A stretch of 64,000 nucleotides of DNA from Micractinium sp. NFX-FRZ (Eukaryota; Chlorophyta; Trebouxiophyceae; Chlorellales; Chlorellaceae), in assembly GCA_029339195.1 (NCBI GenBank), contig JAPTJF010000111.1:83051-147050 (forward strand). The letters are read 5' to 3'. How positions within the stretch are numbered: the stretch's first letter is position 1; each line of letters begins with the position of its first letter. The position numbers and the translations under genes are program-made. Below the pieces are notes generated by a model. The model was not told where the DNA came from, ran no database searches, and saw nothing but the letters and a program-made list of their open reading frames with translations. This document shows positions 1 through 14,242 of this stretch, piece after piece.

Positions 1-1113
1 CTCGCTCTGCCGTGCATGCTGCGTTGTTTGGTTACACGCATACATTCACGTCAACGCCGGCAGCAGCGTGCCCTCGGGCGCCAGAGCTCAGTGAAGCGTC
101 CAACCAGGAAGGGGAAAGCAGGCAGCGGCAACAGGCCACGACAGAATCAGAGAGGTAGGCGACGAGGCGCTGTTGGGTGGGAGGAAAGTAGGAAGAGTGT
201 TGGGGCGGGGGTACGGGAGGGCAGCAGCCGGGCCAGGCAGCCACAAGCAAACCCAGGTAAGCAGCAGCACCGCACTGCCCCACACCCAGCCACACTGTGC
301 CCGCTTGCCAGCGATCTCACAACGGAGAGGGGGTGGGAGGCCCGCTCACACTGCATCTGCTGCCGCCCACCCCGCCAGAACTGCTGCTGCCATGTCCCCG
401 CACGTTGCATTGCCAGGTCAGGGTTGCACAGGAAGGAACGGGGCAGGCTGGGACGCTGATGGCACAAAAGGGCGCCTGCCATGGCAGCAGAGCCGGCGGG
501 TGGGGCAGGTGCTAAGGATTGCGGGAGAGAAGAGGAGGGCACACGGGGTGGGGGCGCTGCCGGGTCTATAGACGTGAGCATGCACAGTGTCATGAGCGAG
601 ACCAAGAATGTGGTGAAAATGAAAGGGAAAAGCAGGCAGTTCCGATATCGAGGATGACTGGTGACGCAGGGAGGGGGCAGCGCTAGAGACTGGAAGTGCA
701 GCACAACAGAGCAGGGGGGGGAGGAGAGGGGGTAGAAGGGAGATCAAGGGGGCGGTTCTTACGAGGAGGGAGGGACACGGGTCGTGCGTTTGGTAGGCAG
801 GTTTGGGAGGGGGGGGCGCCAGCGGGGCAAGGCTGCGTTCCCAATAGGAGGGGGTGTGCAGCCGCGCAGCAGGCGCTGCCGTGAAAAAATGACATAGGGA
901 CATCACAGATTCGATACGGGTTCTTTTAGTTACGATGGGCCGGCCGGGGGCTCTCGACGCGTTGTTGGCGCCAGGGCAGCCCAAGACCAGAGGTCCTCGG
1001 CCTCCCAGCTGCCCGGCACGGCGAGGCAGGCTGCAGAGGTGTGGGCATGGCGGGCGGGGCCCAACGGCGGGCGCTGCCCAGCCTTGCAGTTGGGGCGCCT
1101 CGACCATTCCTGC
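1..1113. other. 3' flank of the transporter gene, no gene seen
   Basis: No exon chain with a conserved product is visible on either strand. The open frames here lack splice structure and read as low-complexity Pro/Ser/Ala sequence. It probably holds the 3' UTR of the minus-strand transporter gene that stops at 1114. Confidence 0.5.
32..36 (-). terminator. candidate TGTAA polyadenylation signal (transporter)
   Basis: TTACA on the plus strand is TGTAA, the usual green-algal poly(A) signal, on the minus strand. It lies about 1.08 kb past the stop codon, which is long, so assignment to this gene is tentative. Confidence 0.3.
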
Positions 1114-4100
1114 TCAAGCATAGAAGCTGTTGGCGCCATTGGCGCGCTCCTCTGGCTGCGCCACGTGGTGGCGGCCGTTGGCGGAGACGGGGAGCGCCGA
1201 CGCCGAGGGGCTCAGGTGCTGCGAGTGCTGGCGGGCGGGCAGGCAGCCGCCGCGGGTGAGAGCAGCCTCCCACAGGTCGGACACTGCACCAGGGTGGTGT
1301 GTGGGGAGGGGGGGCAGGTGGAGGGGGTGCGGATGCTGTGACAGCGGGAGAAGAGCACTGTTGTGGGGAGTTGGATGCAGGCTCCCCACGTGTGAGCAGC
1401 GAGCCCTGCTGGGACTTGCTGTGCTGCCACCCCAAGCACACCGCCCCGCCTGGGAACACAGGAAGCGCCGGCAAGCAGGCGCGCCGGGCAGTGCTGCACC
1501 AGCGCCTTCTCTCCCTGCCGGCCAGCGCTCACCCCAGTGCGCGGGGGTGCCAAAGGTGAATGAGTAGGCGGAGCCGACAAAGACGGTGCCGCCCACAAAG
1601 TTGCCCAGCGTGGCGGGGATCAGGTTCTTCACAATCAGCTCGCCTGCAGGGTGGTGGGGGGCAGGGGGCAGGGGGGTTGGGCAGGGTGAGGCGCAGCAGG
1701 GGGTGGTTGTGGTGGCAGCGGTGGGAGTGGTGCAGCCGCGTGTGAGAGCATGCACAGCGTGAGCCTGCCAGCCCCCCACCATACCCCGCGACACTTTGGC
1801 CTCGCCGAACTGCCAGCCTCGCTCACCCACGGAGATGCCGCTGCCGAGTGCCATGGAGAGGGGGATGAGGTACATGTTGGCGATGCAGTGCTCAAAGCCC
1901 CTGCAGGGTGGGCCAGGGCCAAGGATGCAAACAGAGGTGAACCCCAATGACCTGTGGTTGCAGTGGCGAGTCCTGGGCCACAGCACTGGTACCGTCTCCA
2001 GCCCGCCCTGTCGCACACTCTTGCGCTCGGTGCACAGCAGGCAGCACATCAGCTGACACATGACGACAAAGGCTGAGCTGGCAAAGACATTCCGTCACAC
2101 CTCCGCCGCCTTGCAAGCCCTACAAGTACCCATGGTCATCATCCGACTTTGTTTGCAAGCTCACATGGAGACGAAGGCTGAGTTGGGGAGGAAGATGCCG
2201 ATGAACTTGCCGGGAAGGTCTCGGGCCATGTTTCCCTGCCACACAGCCAGGCAGACGAGCCAGTTGCACAGGATGCCTGCGGAAGGGGGCAGCGGGGGGG
2301 GGGGGGGGGGGGACGGAGGAGGCAGGGGGGTGCTGTGGTGCACAGGACACAGCAGGAGGCTGGTGTGCCCGCTACCCAGTTGCAGGGGATGCCTGGCAGA
2401 GATGGGAAGGAGCGCAGGCGCTGGGAGATGGGGGGGAGGGAAAGGCAGCTGGAGAGTGCGGCCACGGGCCGGCAGGCTGATGGGCAGGCAGGCAGGCGAG
2501 GTGAGGAGGCAAGCGGTCGGGCAGGCCATGGCTGCGTCGCCTGGCTGCCACGGAGAGGCTGCTGCTGCATCGCAATGCGCTGCACAGCACTGCGCCAGCA
2601 GGGAGAGGTGGCACTGCAGCAGCCAGGCCCGGCCAGCCAGCCGGCACGAGCGGCGGCAACAACAATAGAGGCGTGCACGCCGTCAGTGCATGCAAGCTGC
2701 TGCCTGCTCACCCTTGCAGAAGGTCACGCCAAAGGAGTGGCTGACCTTCTTGTGGGCCAGCCTGCAGGGAGGGAAGACAGGGGGGCGGGGCAGCGAGGTG
2801 TGAGGTGAGGGGCGGCAGCTGTTGCGGTGGCACAGGGTGCAGGCACGGTTCCCTTGAACGCAGGCCGGGCAGGTGGGCACATGGTCATGCGTGTGCAGGC
2901 CAAGCCATTCACCAACGCCGCCACCCCACACAACAGGCAACCGCCAGCTCTCAGCAGCCCACCCCACACAACCCACCGACACTGCCCCGCCCGCGTTCGC
3001 CCGCCACGACACCTCCACACAGCTTCACATATTGCCCCCAAACCACCCCACCCACTCATTCATCCCCCTCGCTCACCCCTGCGCACACACTGCACACCTT
3101 CCACCCCAGGCCCACACCGCCCCCCCACCCCCCGCTCACTCGATCACAAAGTCTTCTCGCCCCTCAAACACGCCGCCTCCCAGCATGAGGCCCACCAGCA
3201 GCAGGGAGCCCAGCAGGTTGCAGAAGTACGAGGTGGCCAGGCAGCGCAGCATGCCCAGCAGGCCGTACCGCCCTGCGGGACAGGTTCCGGGGGGCGAGGG
3301 CGAAGGGGGTGAGGGTGGGGCGGGTGGTGGATTGGGCGAGGGAGCAGAGGTGGCCCCCGGAAGCGGCGGCCCATCTTCACTGAAAGCGCAGCTCCAGCAG
3401 CAGCGCAGCAGCACTAGCAGCGGCAGCATGGCACACTGCCTTCTGCCACCGCGATGGGGCAGCACAGCACAGCGCGGCACAGCACAGCCCGGCAAGGCAG
3501 CACAGCGCATGCACACGCGCGCGTAGGCCAAACACCGCACAGCGCAGCACCAACGCGGCATGCACCCACCTTCCGCCACCGCGATCGTGGTGTACATGCA
3601 GTTGGAGGTGAACAGGTCGGCGCCCGCCACCACGCAGAGGGTGAGCCCCATTGGGAAGCCTGGGGGAGCGGGCCGGGGGGAGGAGGGATGGGGAGGGGAG
3701 GCAGGGCACGGGTGGGCAGGGGTCGGAGGGGCACGCATGGTATCCAGGGGCATTGTTTTACGCAGAGCCGAGGCTGCCGAAGGGTGAGGTTGACCTGCCA
3801 TGGGGCGCTCATTCTGTGCTGCATGACTGCCCCGGTATCCCACCCCAAGCAGTGCGCAGCAGCTCACCGTAGATACCAAAGATGAGGTTGAAGTATCCGG
3901 GGTTGTTCTTCCGGATCTCGGGGCTCAGCTGGCCGCCCACCAGGCAGCACAGAGAGTAGCCCAGGCCAATGTATGCGCCTGCAGCCGGGTAAACACAGGG
4001 AGCAGGGCAGGGGGGCAGATGGCGTAGTGTTGAGGGCAACTGCCGTCTGTGAACGGCCGCTAGCGAGGCGATCGTGCTTGCAAACTGTGCTGCACGGCTG

Positions 4101-4547
4101 GACAACAGGACCCTGTGAGCAGTAATGCAGCTGCGGCTGCAGACAAGGCGGAGGTTGGCACCAAACGCAGGCCGGCGGCCAAAGTCCGGTACTCTCCCTC
4201 CCTGCCGCCACCGGGGCTGCACCTGCCGCACACCCCCTGCGCCCTCCCCTCTCGCCTCCCCCGGAGCAGGACCCACCTGCCAGCAGCCCCAGCACCACCA
4301 GCTTGGTCCAGGGGTAGGCGTGTTTGTCTGCTGCCGCCTGGCTGTGGTATGCGTAGTTCTCGGCAGGGGTGGCGATGGCGGCGGTGGGCGTCGGGGCTGG
4401 CACCTTGGCCACGTGCGGAGACATGCCCGGCGGGCCGCCCTTGCCGTCTACATTGTTGCGACCCTGCATGACGGCTTTCAGGCCGTGCAGGGGCTGCGGC
4501 AAGTCCTCGTCGGCCCCGCTGTGCTTGCCGTTCGCCAGGCCGCCCAT
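1114..4547 (-). CDS. NAR1: formate/nitrite transporter family protein (NAR1/LCIA-like)
   Basis: Nine exons: 4277-4547, 3868-3978, 3570-3659, 3140-3272, 2712-2761, 2165-2276, 1827-1900, 1533-1643, 1114-1283; product 373 aa. A hydrophilic N-terminal tail (about 1-80) precedes the membrane core. The FNT-family signature GFEHCIANM (257-265, pore-lining His260) and a LCNWLVCLAVW helix are visible, followed by a hydrophilic C-terminal tail after about 318. In Chlamydomonas the NAR1 family includes plastid-envelope nitrite transporters and LCIA, a bicarbonate channel of the carbon-concentrating mechanism; sequence alone does not say which role applies. The first ATG in the exon was chosen. A good acceptor at 4580-4581 means the exon could begin at 4579 and be preceded by a 5' exon encoding a transit peptide or 5' UTR. 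Confidence 0.88.
2056..2081. repeat. intronic copy of exon 6 end and donor (transporter)
   Basis: Matches 2160-2186 (the end of exon 6 with its donor) at about 21 of 26 positions. It lies inside the following intron. The reading frame and FNT homology require the 2164 donor, so the copy is a decoy. Confidence 0.6.
2294..2312. repeat. poly-G tract in transporter intron
   Basis: An uninterrupted run of about 19 G lies just upstream (in gene sense) of the acceptor for exon 6, where it reads as a C-tract. Its exact length is uncertain in any assembly. Confidence 0.8.
3433..3457. repeat. intronic copy of exon 3 end and donor (transporter)
   Basis: Resembles 3562-3590, the 3' end of exon 3 with its splice donor, sharing a CCACCGCGAT core and flanks. 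It sits within intron 3, downstream in gene sense. Confidence 0.5.
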
Positions 4548-5410
4548 TCTCCGCTGCTCAAACCCTGGCGGAATGCTAGCTGTCACACACAGTCGGGTGG
4601 GAGGGTTGCAAGTGCGGAGGGAAGTCAGGCAGGGCTGTGCCTAGTCTGGTGGGCTTCAGGACGCGGCCGGCTGCCAAACCGGCACAAGTGAAAGCGGTGC
4701 AAATGCTCAAGGAAATGAAAGAAGGACAGTGGAAGGCCGGAGGCAGACAGGGAGCATGACAGCAGCTAGGTTCCTCATGCCCGGCCTCGTGCCCGCACCT
4801 GCAAATGGCGGCGCATAACTGGGGGCCACCCAAGTTCGGTGCATCCAGCCCAGGTGGACATGCCGGCTTTGAAATGCCGTGCGCACCGGGGGGCGCCGCC
4901 CACACGCCCCCACCCAGGGGGCTGCCGGTGCCCTAGCGGCGCCCTGCCGCCTCCCCTCAGCTTGCACCAGGCAGCTGGTCAACCCTGGGCCTCGTCTTGA
5001 TGATGTCCAACAATAGCTGACACCCGGATCCATTCCTGAGCGCTACACGGTGCTGCTGCAAGCAGGCATGCCTGCCAGCCAGCCTGGCTCGCCATAACTA
5101 ACGCCAGCTCCCCTCACTTGCGGCTCCCCTCCAGATCACCCCAGTGGGTCAGAGGTATGTTACAAAGGAGGGGGCACGCGATCAGGTTGAGCTGGCCTCA
5201 AGTCCGATGCAGGGGGTGGCGGCGTGGCGTAATGCACCGTGCGGCGTGCCCCCGCGCCTCCCCTCGTGCAGCCTCTCGCCGTCGAAATTGCGTGCCCTGC
5301 GTTGCATGGCGAGCGCGGCGGCCACCGTGCGCCCTGCCGCTCCATCTTTGCTCGTTCATTCACACGAACAGACGAAGGTGGGCAGGGGTGTCCCTTAGGC
5401 GGCCGGGTGT
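4548..5410. other. transporter 5' region and RPN11 3' UTR
   Basis: The right part carries the RPN11 3' UTR up to its poly(A) signal near 5160. The left part is the transporter promoter and 5' UTR, possibly with an unassigned upstream exon. No further gene is supported. Confidence 0.5.
5160..5164 (-). terminator. TGTAA polyadenylation signal of RPN11
   Basis: TGTAA on the minus strand about 250 bp beyond the RPN11 stop codon, a typical 3' UTR length. Confidence 0.65.
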
Positions 5411-9429
<4,019 letters not shown>

Positions 9430-10404
9430 GCTGCCCCGCCTAGCCTCCTGTCACGATCTGAGAGGCTACGTAGTCGGCGTCGATGGTAAAGGGGTTCCCA
9501 GAGAGTGGGCTACTGCTGCATGCATGGGCACAGAAGCAAAGAGCAGTGGGTGGAACGGCGCGGCGCTTCAGAGGTGGCGGGTGGCGCAGTGGGGCCGCAG
9601 GCGGCGAGCCGGGCGCGGAGGCGGGCGGGCGTTGTGATCGGGCCTCTCAAGCGGCAGTCGATAGCGTCGGTGCGCTTAAAAAAGGGGCACCCGCACGGTC
9701 ACCGAACTTGCCTCCCAGCTGCCAGTGGCCCTGACGTGCTGGCTCACCAGGTTTGGAAGAGGCAGGGCCCAGTCGGCGATGTCTGGCAGGGCCGCCCTAG
9801 ACTGTCAAGCGCAATCGGGTGGATCAGCGAGCACTGATCAGCAGCTAGGGAAGTGTGCGGAGTCCCAAGCGACGGGCGATCCAATGACGAAATCTGACGG
9901 CCATCAACACGGCGAAGAGGCAGGTCATAGGCGGGTCGACTGCAGCACAGCACGGCGCAGCAGGCCCTGGCGGGTGCCGCCGCCTGTTGTGACCGAGCCT
10001 GCCTCGATGTGCCTCCCTGGCAGGGGTGCAGGGACCATCTCCATTCAGGTGAACATAAACTAGCACTTCAACCGTGATGATAATGTCGGTGCTTCCAGCA
10101 CGCTGCACGGCTGCTGCCACTGTTACCGCCGCTGACAGGCTGTCGATGCAGCGGCACCATCCCTGGCTGCCAGTTTCTCCTGGTCAACAACCACCGGCGA
10201 CGCCCCGCCAAACAGTGCTCCACATTGGGGATATGTGCTGAGATGTCAAAAGTTTACAGGAGGGTTGTGTTCAAGAAGGGGGCAGGAAGCCGGGTTTTTT
10301 GCAGGGCAGATAGATGGATGAGAAGGGCAGGGGCAGAGGACAGGTGTGCGGTAGGGGGGCGGCAGTGCCATCTGGCGTGGTGCCGCAGCTGTGCTTTGCC
10401 GCGA
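9430..10404. other. RPN11 promoter region and DAC-like 3' UTR
   Basis: Intergenic between two minus-strand genes. The right portion contains the DAC-like gene's poly(A) signal; the rest is RPN11 upstream sequence. No coding potential supported. Confidence 0.5.
10254..10258 (-). terminator. TGTAA polyadenylation signal of the DAC-like gene
   Basis: TGTAA on the minus strand about 150 bp past the stop codon at 10405. Confidence 0.65.
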
Positions 10405-11982
10405 TCAAGGCTGCTTCTGCTGCTGCTGCCGCTGCTGCCGCGCCGCCGCCCGCGCCTCCTTCTCGGCATCCACCTCGGTCAGCATGCGCTCAATCTCTGC
10501 GGGGGAGGAATGGAACAGCGGGGGAGGAATGGAACGGCAGTGAGGGGCCGGTCAGGCTGGGCACATGTAAGGAGAGGGCAGGCACCCCCATCACCCTCTG
10601 CCCGCCCACCCTTGCATCACTGTGCCCCTGTCATGCTTCACCATGCTCACTTCTCACCAGGCACCCTCCTCCATTTGTTTGCCATGCCACCAGGCCACCT
10701 GCCCCCCCGCCCCGCTCACCCCCGTCGGGCATCTCCTCCAGCCGCTTGCGCATCACCGCATCCTCATACTCCTCCAGCTGCTTCACATACGTCATTTGCT
10801 GCAGCAACATGCGGGGGGGCAGGTGCGCGGCCAAGCAGGTCACAACCAACCGAGAATGCCCAGGCCATGGGTTGGTGGTGGAGAGGTGCAGTACTGGACC
10901 GCTCCTGCTGCTCCACACAAGTCCTTTGCTGTGAAAAGCGGTAGAGTGGATGTTTGGAGACACGGGAAAGGGACAGGTGCAGCTTGTCGGGCTGCCGGCC
11001 TGCCGGCCTGGTTGCCTTGCTGCCAACTGCCCCCTGTCCTGCCCACCCACAGCCATGCCCTCCTGACCATCCCCCTCGCCCACCTTGGTTGCCACGCGGA
11101 AGAGGTAGGAGCCCACCCAGCCAAAAGTGAGGCCCATGAAGATGATGAGCTGGGCAGCAGGGGGGTGAGGGGCAAAGCATGAATGGGGGTTGAGTGGAGG
11201 GGGTGGCGAAGAGCGGTGGCGCACCAGGCAGGCAGCACCTGGCCACACTCCAGCACCCAGTTCTACGAACATGCACGCCCTGCACACCTGCGCCCAGTTG
11301 CCCGCGATGCCCGGCTCCATGCCGGTGGCCTGCAGCCCGTAGTACAGCCCGTAGCCGGCGCCAATCAGGCCGCCGCCAATGATGATGACATCCTTGCGGC
11401 TGTACCCAAACTCCGTGTTGCGCTGCACAATCAAGAGGGGGAGGGAACTCTAGGCTGGGTTAGTGCTAAGAGTTTGTGTGCAAGTGTGTGTGTGTGCCCA
11501 AACTCTGTGTTGTGCTGCACAGCGCGTGCTGCACCCACTGGCTGCACGCCATGCACAAGCACCAAGTTGCAGCTCTGACGCCGGATACAGTCACGTCTTG
11601 CTGTCCAAAGTGCCACCTCCCGCAGCTGGCAGGCGAGCAGGCACGGGCTCCAGGGTGCTGTGCGGCTTTCAAGCACCAGGTTGTACCAGACAACCCAACC
11701 CAATACTCTTCAATGAGGCATGCGTGTGGTCAGCAATCTCAACAAGAATGCAGCAGAGGCCGCAGCACCCACCTTGACCTCGCCGCCCTCGGCACGTGGC
11801 GCCGCCGCCTGCCGCGACGCCCGCTGCTGCCGCTGCGGCAGGGCCAGCGCCGCTCGCCGGAAGCAGGCGGAGCTGCTGCAGGGGCGGATTGGCTGCAGCA
11901 TGGCTGCAGTGGCGGGGCGCTGGCGGGCCTGCACCGAGGTGCGCGCTGCGAGCGAGGCCTGGCACATTGTTACCGCCGACAT
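10405..11982 (-). CDS. DAC: plastid DUF3007 protein, DAC-like cytochrome b6f accumulation factor
   Basis: Five exons: 11773-11982, 11288-11422, 11084-11149, 10720-10798, 10405-10496; 193 aa. An Arg/Ser/Ala-rich transit peptide (about 1-65) precedes two membrane helices: one in the FGYSRKDVIIIGGGLIGAGY region (about 77-100), the other around WAQVLIIFMGLTFGWVGSYLF (about 113-134). A basic/acidic helix with MTYVKQLEEYEDAVMRKRL and an Ala/Gln tail follow. This helix pair plus YxxQLxxYExAVxxKRLEE tail is the DUF3007 layout. The Arabidopsis member DAC (At3g17930) is needed for thylakoid cytochrome b6f accumulation; the same role is inferred here. The upstream ATG at 11982 gives a good transit peptide; ATGs at codons 6 and 28 are alternatives. 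It is divergent from thioredoxin x. Confidence 0.8.
11494..11521. repeat. intronic copy of exon 2 start and acceptor (DAC-like)
   Basis: Matches 11403-11429, the 5' end of exon 2 with its acceptor, at about 24 of 27 positions. It lies in the preceding intron in gene sense. Confidence 0.7.
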
Positions 11983-12231
11983 CTCGTCCAATCTCGACCA
12001 GGAACGTGCAGAAATGGCCAGAGCCTGCGGAGGCAACCTCCCACCTGAGCATTCGGCCAGCCTGGCGCGGCTGACTGGGTGGGTGGATCCGAAGTCTGTG
12101 GTGAAACGCCGATTGGCGCTCACAGACCCTGCTGTCAGCCCCCCTACGCCTCGGAAAACCGCCGCTCGCCCTCTGTGGCCCCCACCGCCTGCTTCAACCT
12201 CTCCTCTCGCCAGGCCCGCAACCCGAAAGCC
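11983..12231. promoter_or_regulatory. shared divergent promoter, DAC-like / thioredoxin x
   Basis: Only 249 bp separate the two start codons, so both 5' UTRs and core promoters must fit here. No clear TATA box was seen. Confidence 0.55.
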
Positions 12232-13510
12232 ATGTCCCAGGCAATCATGTGCCCCACCGCCGCGCTCTGCGTCTCGTCCAGCAGCGCGCCGCGCACCAGG
12301 CCTGCGGCAGCGGCGGCGGCGGCGGCGGTGCGCCCGCGCCCCGCGGCGGCCCTGCGCCTGCAGCAGCGCAGCTCTCGGACGGCGGCGCGGCGGCAGGCGT
12401 TGTGCGTGCGCGCGGTGACCAATGTCACCGATGCCAGCTGGGAGGAGGAGGTGCTCAAGGTGAGGGTTGCTAGGCGGGCAGGGGAGCATGTGCTGCTGCC
12501 AGTACATACGGCTCCTGAACAGGACACTTGCGGGAGAGCCGCATGCGGCGCCCCGCATTCAAATCTGCTGCAGCCGCCTGCAGCTCTTGCCGCATGGTCC
12601 TCGGCAGCACTGCCCGGCATTCCACGTGTGGCAGATGCTGCAGCTGGCAGGTCCCTGCGATTAAGCCCAAACCCCACCCCACCAACCACCTGGTGCTCGT
12701 TATTCATGCTGCCCCTCCCCTCCCCACACCCCCTGATCCCATGCGGCAGTCCCCGGTGCCCGTGCTGGTCGACTTCTGGGCCAACTGGTGCGGCCCCTGC
12801 AAGCTCATGCACCCCATGATGGACTGGGCGGAGAAGGTGAGGGCCGCATGTGGTGGGCCAGGGCTGGGCAGCTGGGCGTGAACGCAGCCGAGCATGGCGG
12901 TTCCTGCTGCCGGCTGGTACTCGCCTACGTCGGCCCCTCTGCCTGCCTGCCTGCCTCGCCTGCCCCTCACTCTTCTGCTCCCCGCCTCAACCCGGCCTCC
13001 CCCAGGAGTTTGGCGGCGCCCTCAAGGTGGTCAAGGTGGAGGCGGACCCCAACCCCGAGTGCATCGAAAAGTACAAGGTGGGCAGTACTGTTCAGGGCTG
13101 GCAGTGTGTGCTGGCGGGGACAAGGCAGCGGGGGAGGACCTGCCTCACTGTGAGGTTTTGTGCGTGCTGGGGGCGTGCCAGTGAGCCAAAGGCTGCGGGG
13201 TGGGAGGTGCTGAGAGCATGTGGGGAGTACAAGGCGAGAAGGGGGTGCGAGGGTTGAGGGCCGGGCGGGAGGGAGCAGGGGCAGCGTGTGTGCCCTGCTC
13301 TCCAATCCCACCACCAAGCCACTCACCTTGCTTACCAACCCCTCCCTGCTATCCTACCGCCCCCAGGTATACGGCCTGCCCTGCTTCATTGTGTTCAAGG
13401 ACGGGCAGGAGGTGGAGGGGAGCCACTCTGAGGGAGCAATGACCAAGAAGGCGATCACCGAGTACCTGGCCACACACGCCGGCGTGGCGCCCGTGGCCGC
13501 CAAGGCGTAA
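12232..13510 (+). CDS. TRXx: chloroplast thioredoxin, x-type
   Basis: Four exons: 12232-12459, 12750-12836, 13006-13077, 13367-13510; 176 aa. A Ser/Ala/Arg-rich transit peptide (about 1-60) precedes a single thioredoxin fold. The redox-active site WCGPC is at 89-93 within [14 protein letters not shown], and the cis-proline is at 134 in [13 protein letters not shown]. The GLP motif and the following [16 protein letters not shown] segment match plant thioredoxin x better than m, y or f types. Thioredoxin x reduces stromal targets such as 2-Cys peroxiredoxin. A Cys replaces the common Thr/His directly after the cis-Pro (Cys135), leaving an extra thiol near the active site. The ATG six codons upstream of a second Met was chosen. 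Confidence 0.9.
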
Positions 13511-14242
13511 GGGAGCAACCAGAAGCTGCTTCAGGGCGGAGCGCGCGCTCTCGCATGCCGCTGCCTATGCCGGCTGGTAGCAGCGCAGCGGCGTGAGGAG
13601 CAGCCACACCCGTCCACCCAGTTGGCTGGCCCCCCGCCCCCCACCCCACCCACCCGACTTGATGCCCAACTTGCGGCCTGCCCTTCACCCTGGGGAACCC
13701 TCTGCTTGCCGTCCCTTTCAGTGCATCGCCTGATACCCCTGCCACGCCTACGCATGACATGCTCGTTTTCCCTGCTTGCCAGAGCAACGCGCAAGCGCGG
13801 CCCTCGTGGCCCCGGCACCCCCACTTCCCCCCCATCCGCCCTGCTTTGATCCGCACCGCCGCGGCATTTGCCAGCCCAGAAATGATTCCAATTTTCTTCC
13901 TCCCCCTCCGCCTCCTCTATGATAGCCCCAAACGCCCCTGCCTCTTCCTTTCTTCACCCCGCATTCAGAGTCTTGCAATTCGTTGGCCCAGTATGATTCG
14001 ATGAGCGACATACACAACCCACCCACCCAAACCAAACAGGCAGTATTTCTCACACCCGATTAGCGCGCATCGTGCCCCTGCGGCACCACCGCTGTAATCC
14101 TCAGTGTCGTCTGATCAACCAGCTATAGCAAGCAAGGCAAGGCAGGCGGGGAAAGAAGAGGAGGCAAGCTGGCTGGCTTCTGCCGTTGCTCAGCTGAGCA
14201 GCCGGTGCCATGGGCAGTGGCCGTTGGTCAGGGCCCTGCCCA
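13511..14242. other. convergent 3' regions, thioredoxin x and WD40 gene
   Basis: Contains the thioredoxin 3' UTR up to a TGTAA near 14093. No coding sequence supported. A clear minus-strand poly(A) signal for the WD40 gene was not found. Confidence 0.5.
14093..14097 (+). terminator. TGTAA polyadenylation signal of thioredoxin x
   Basis: TGTAA on the plus strand about 580 bp after the stop codon. Confidence 0.55.
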
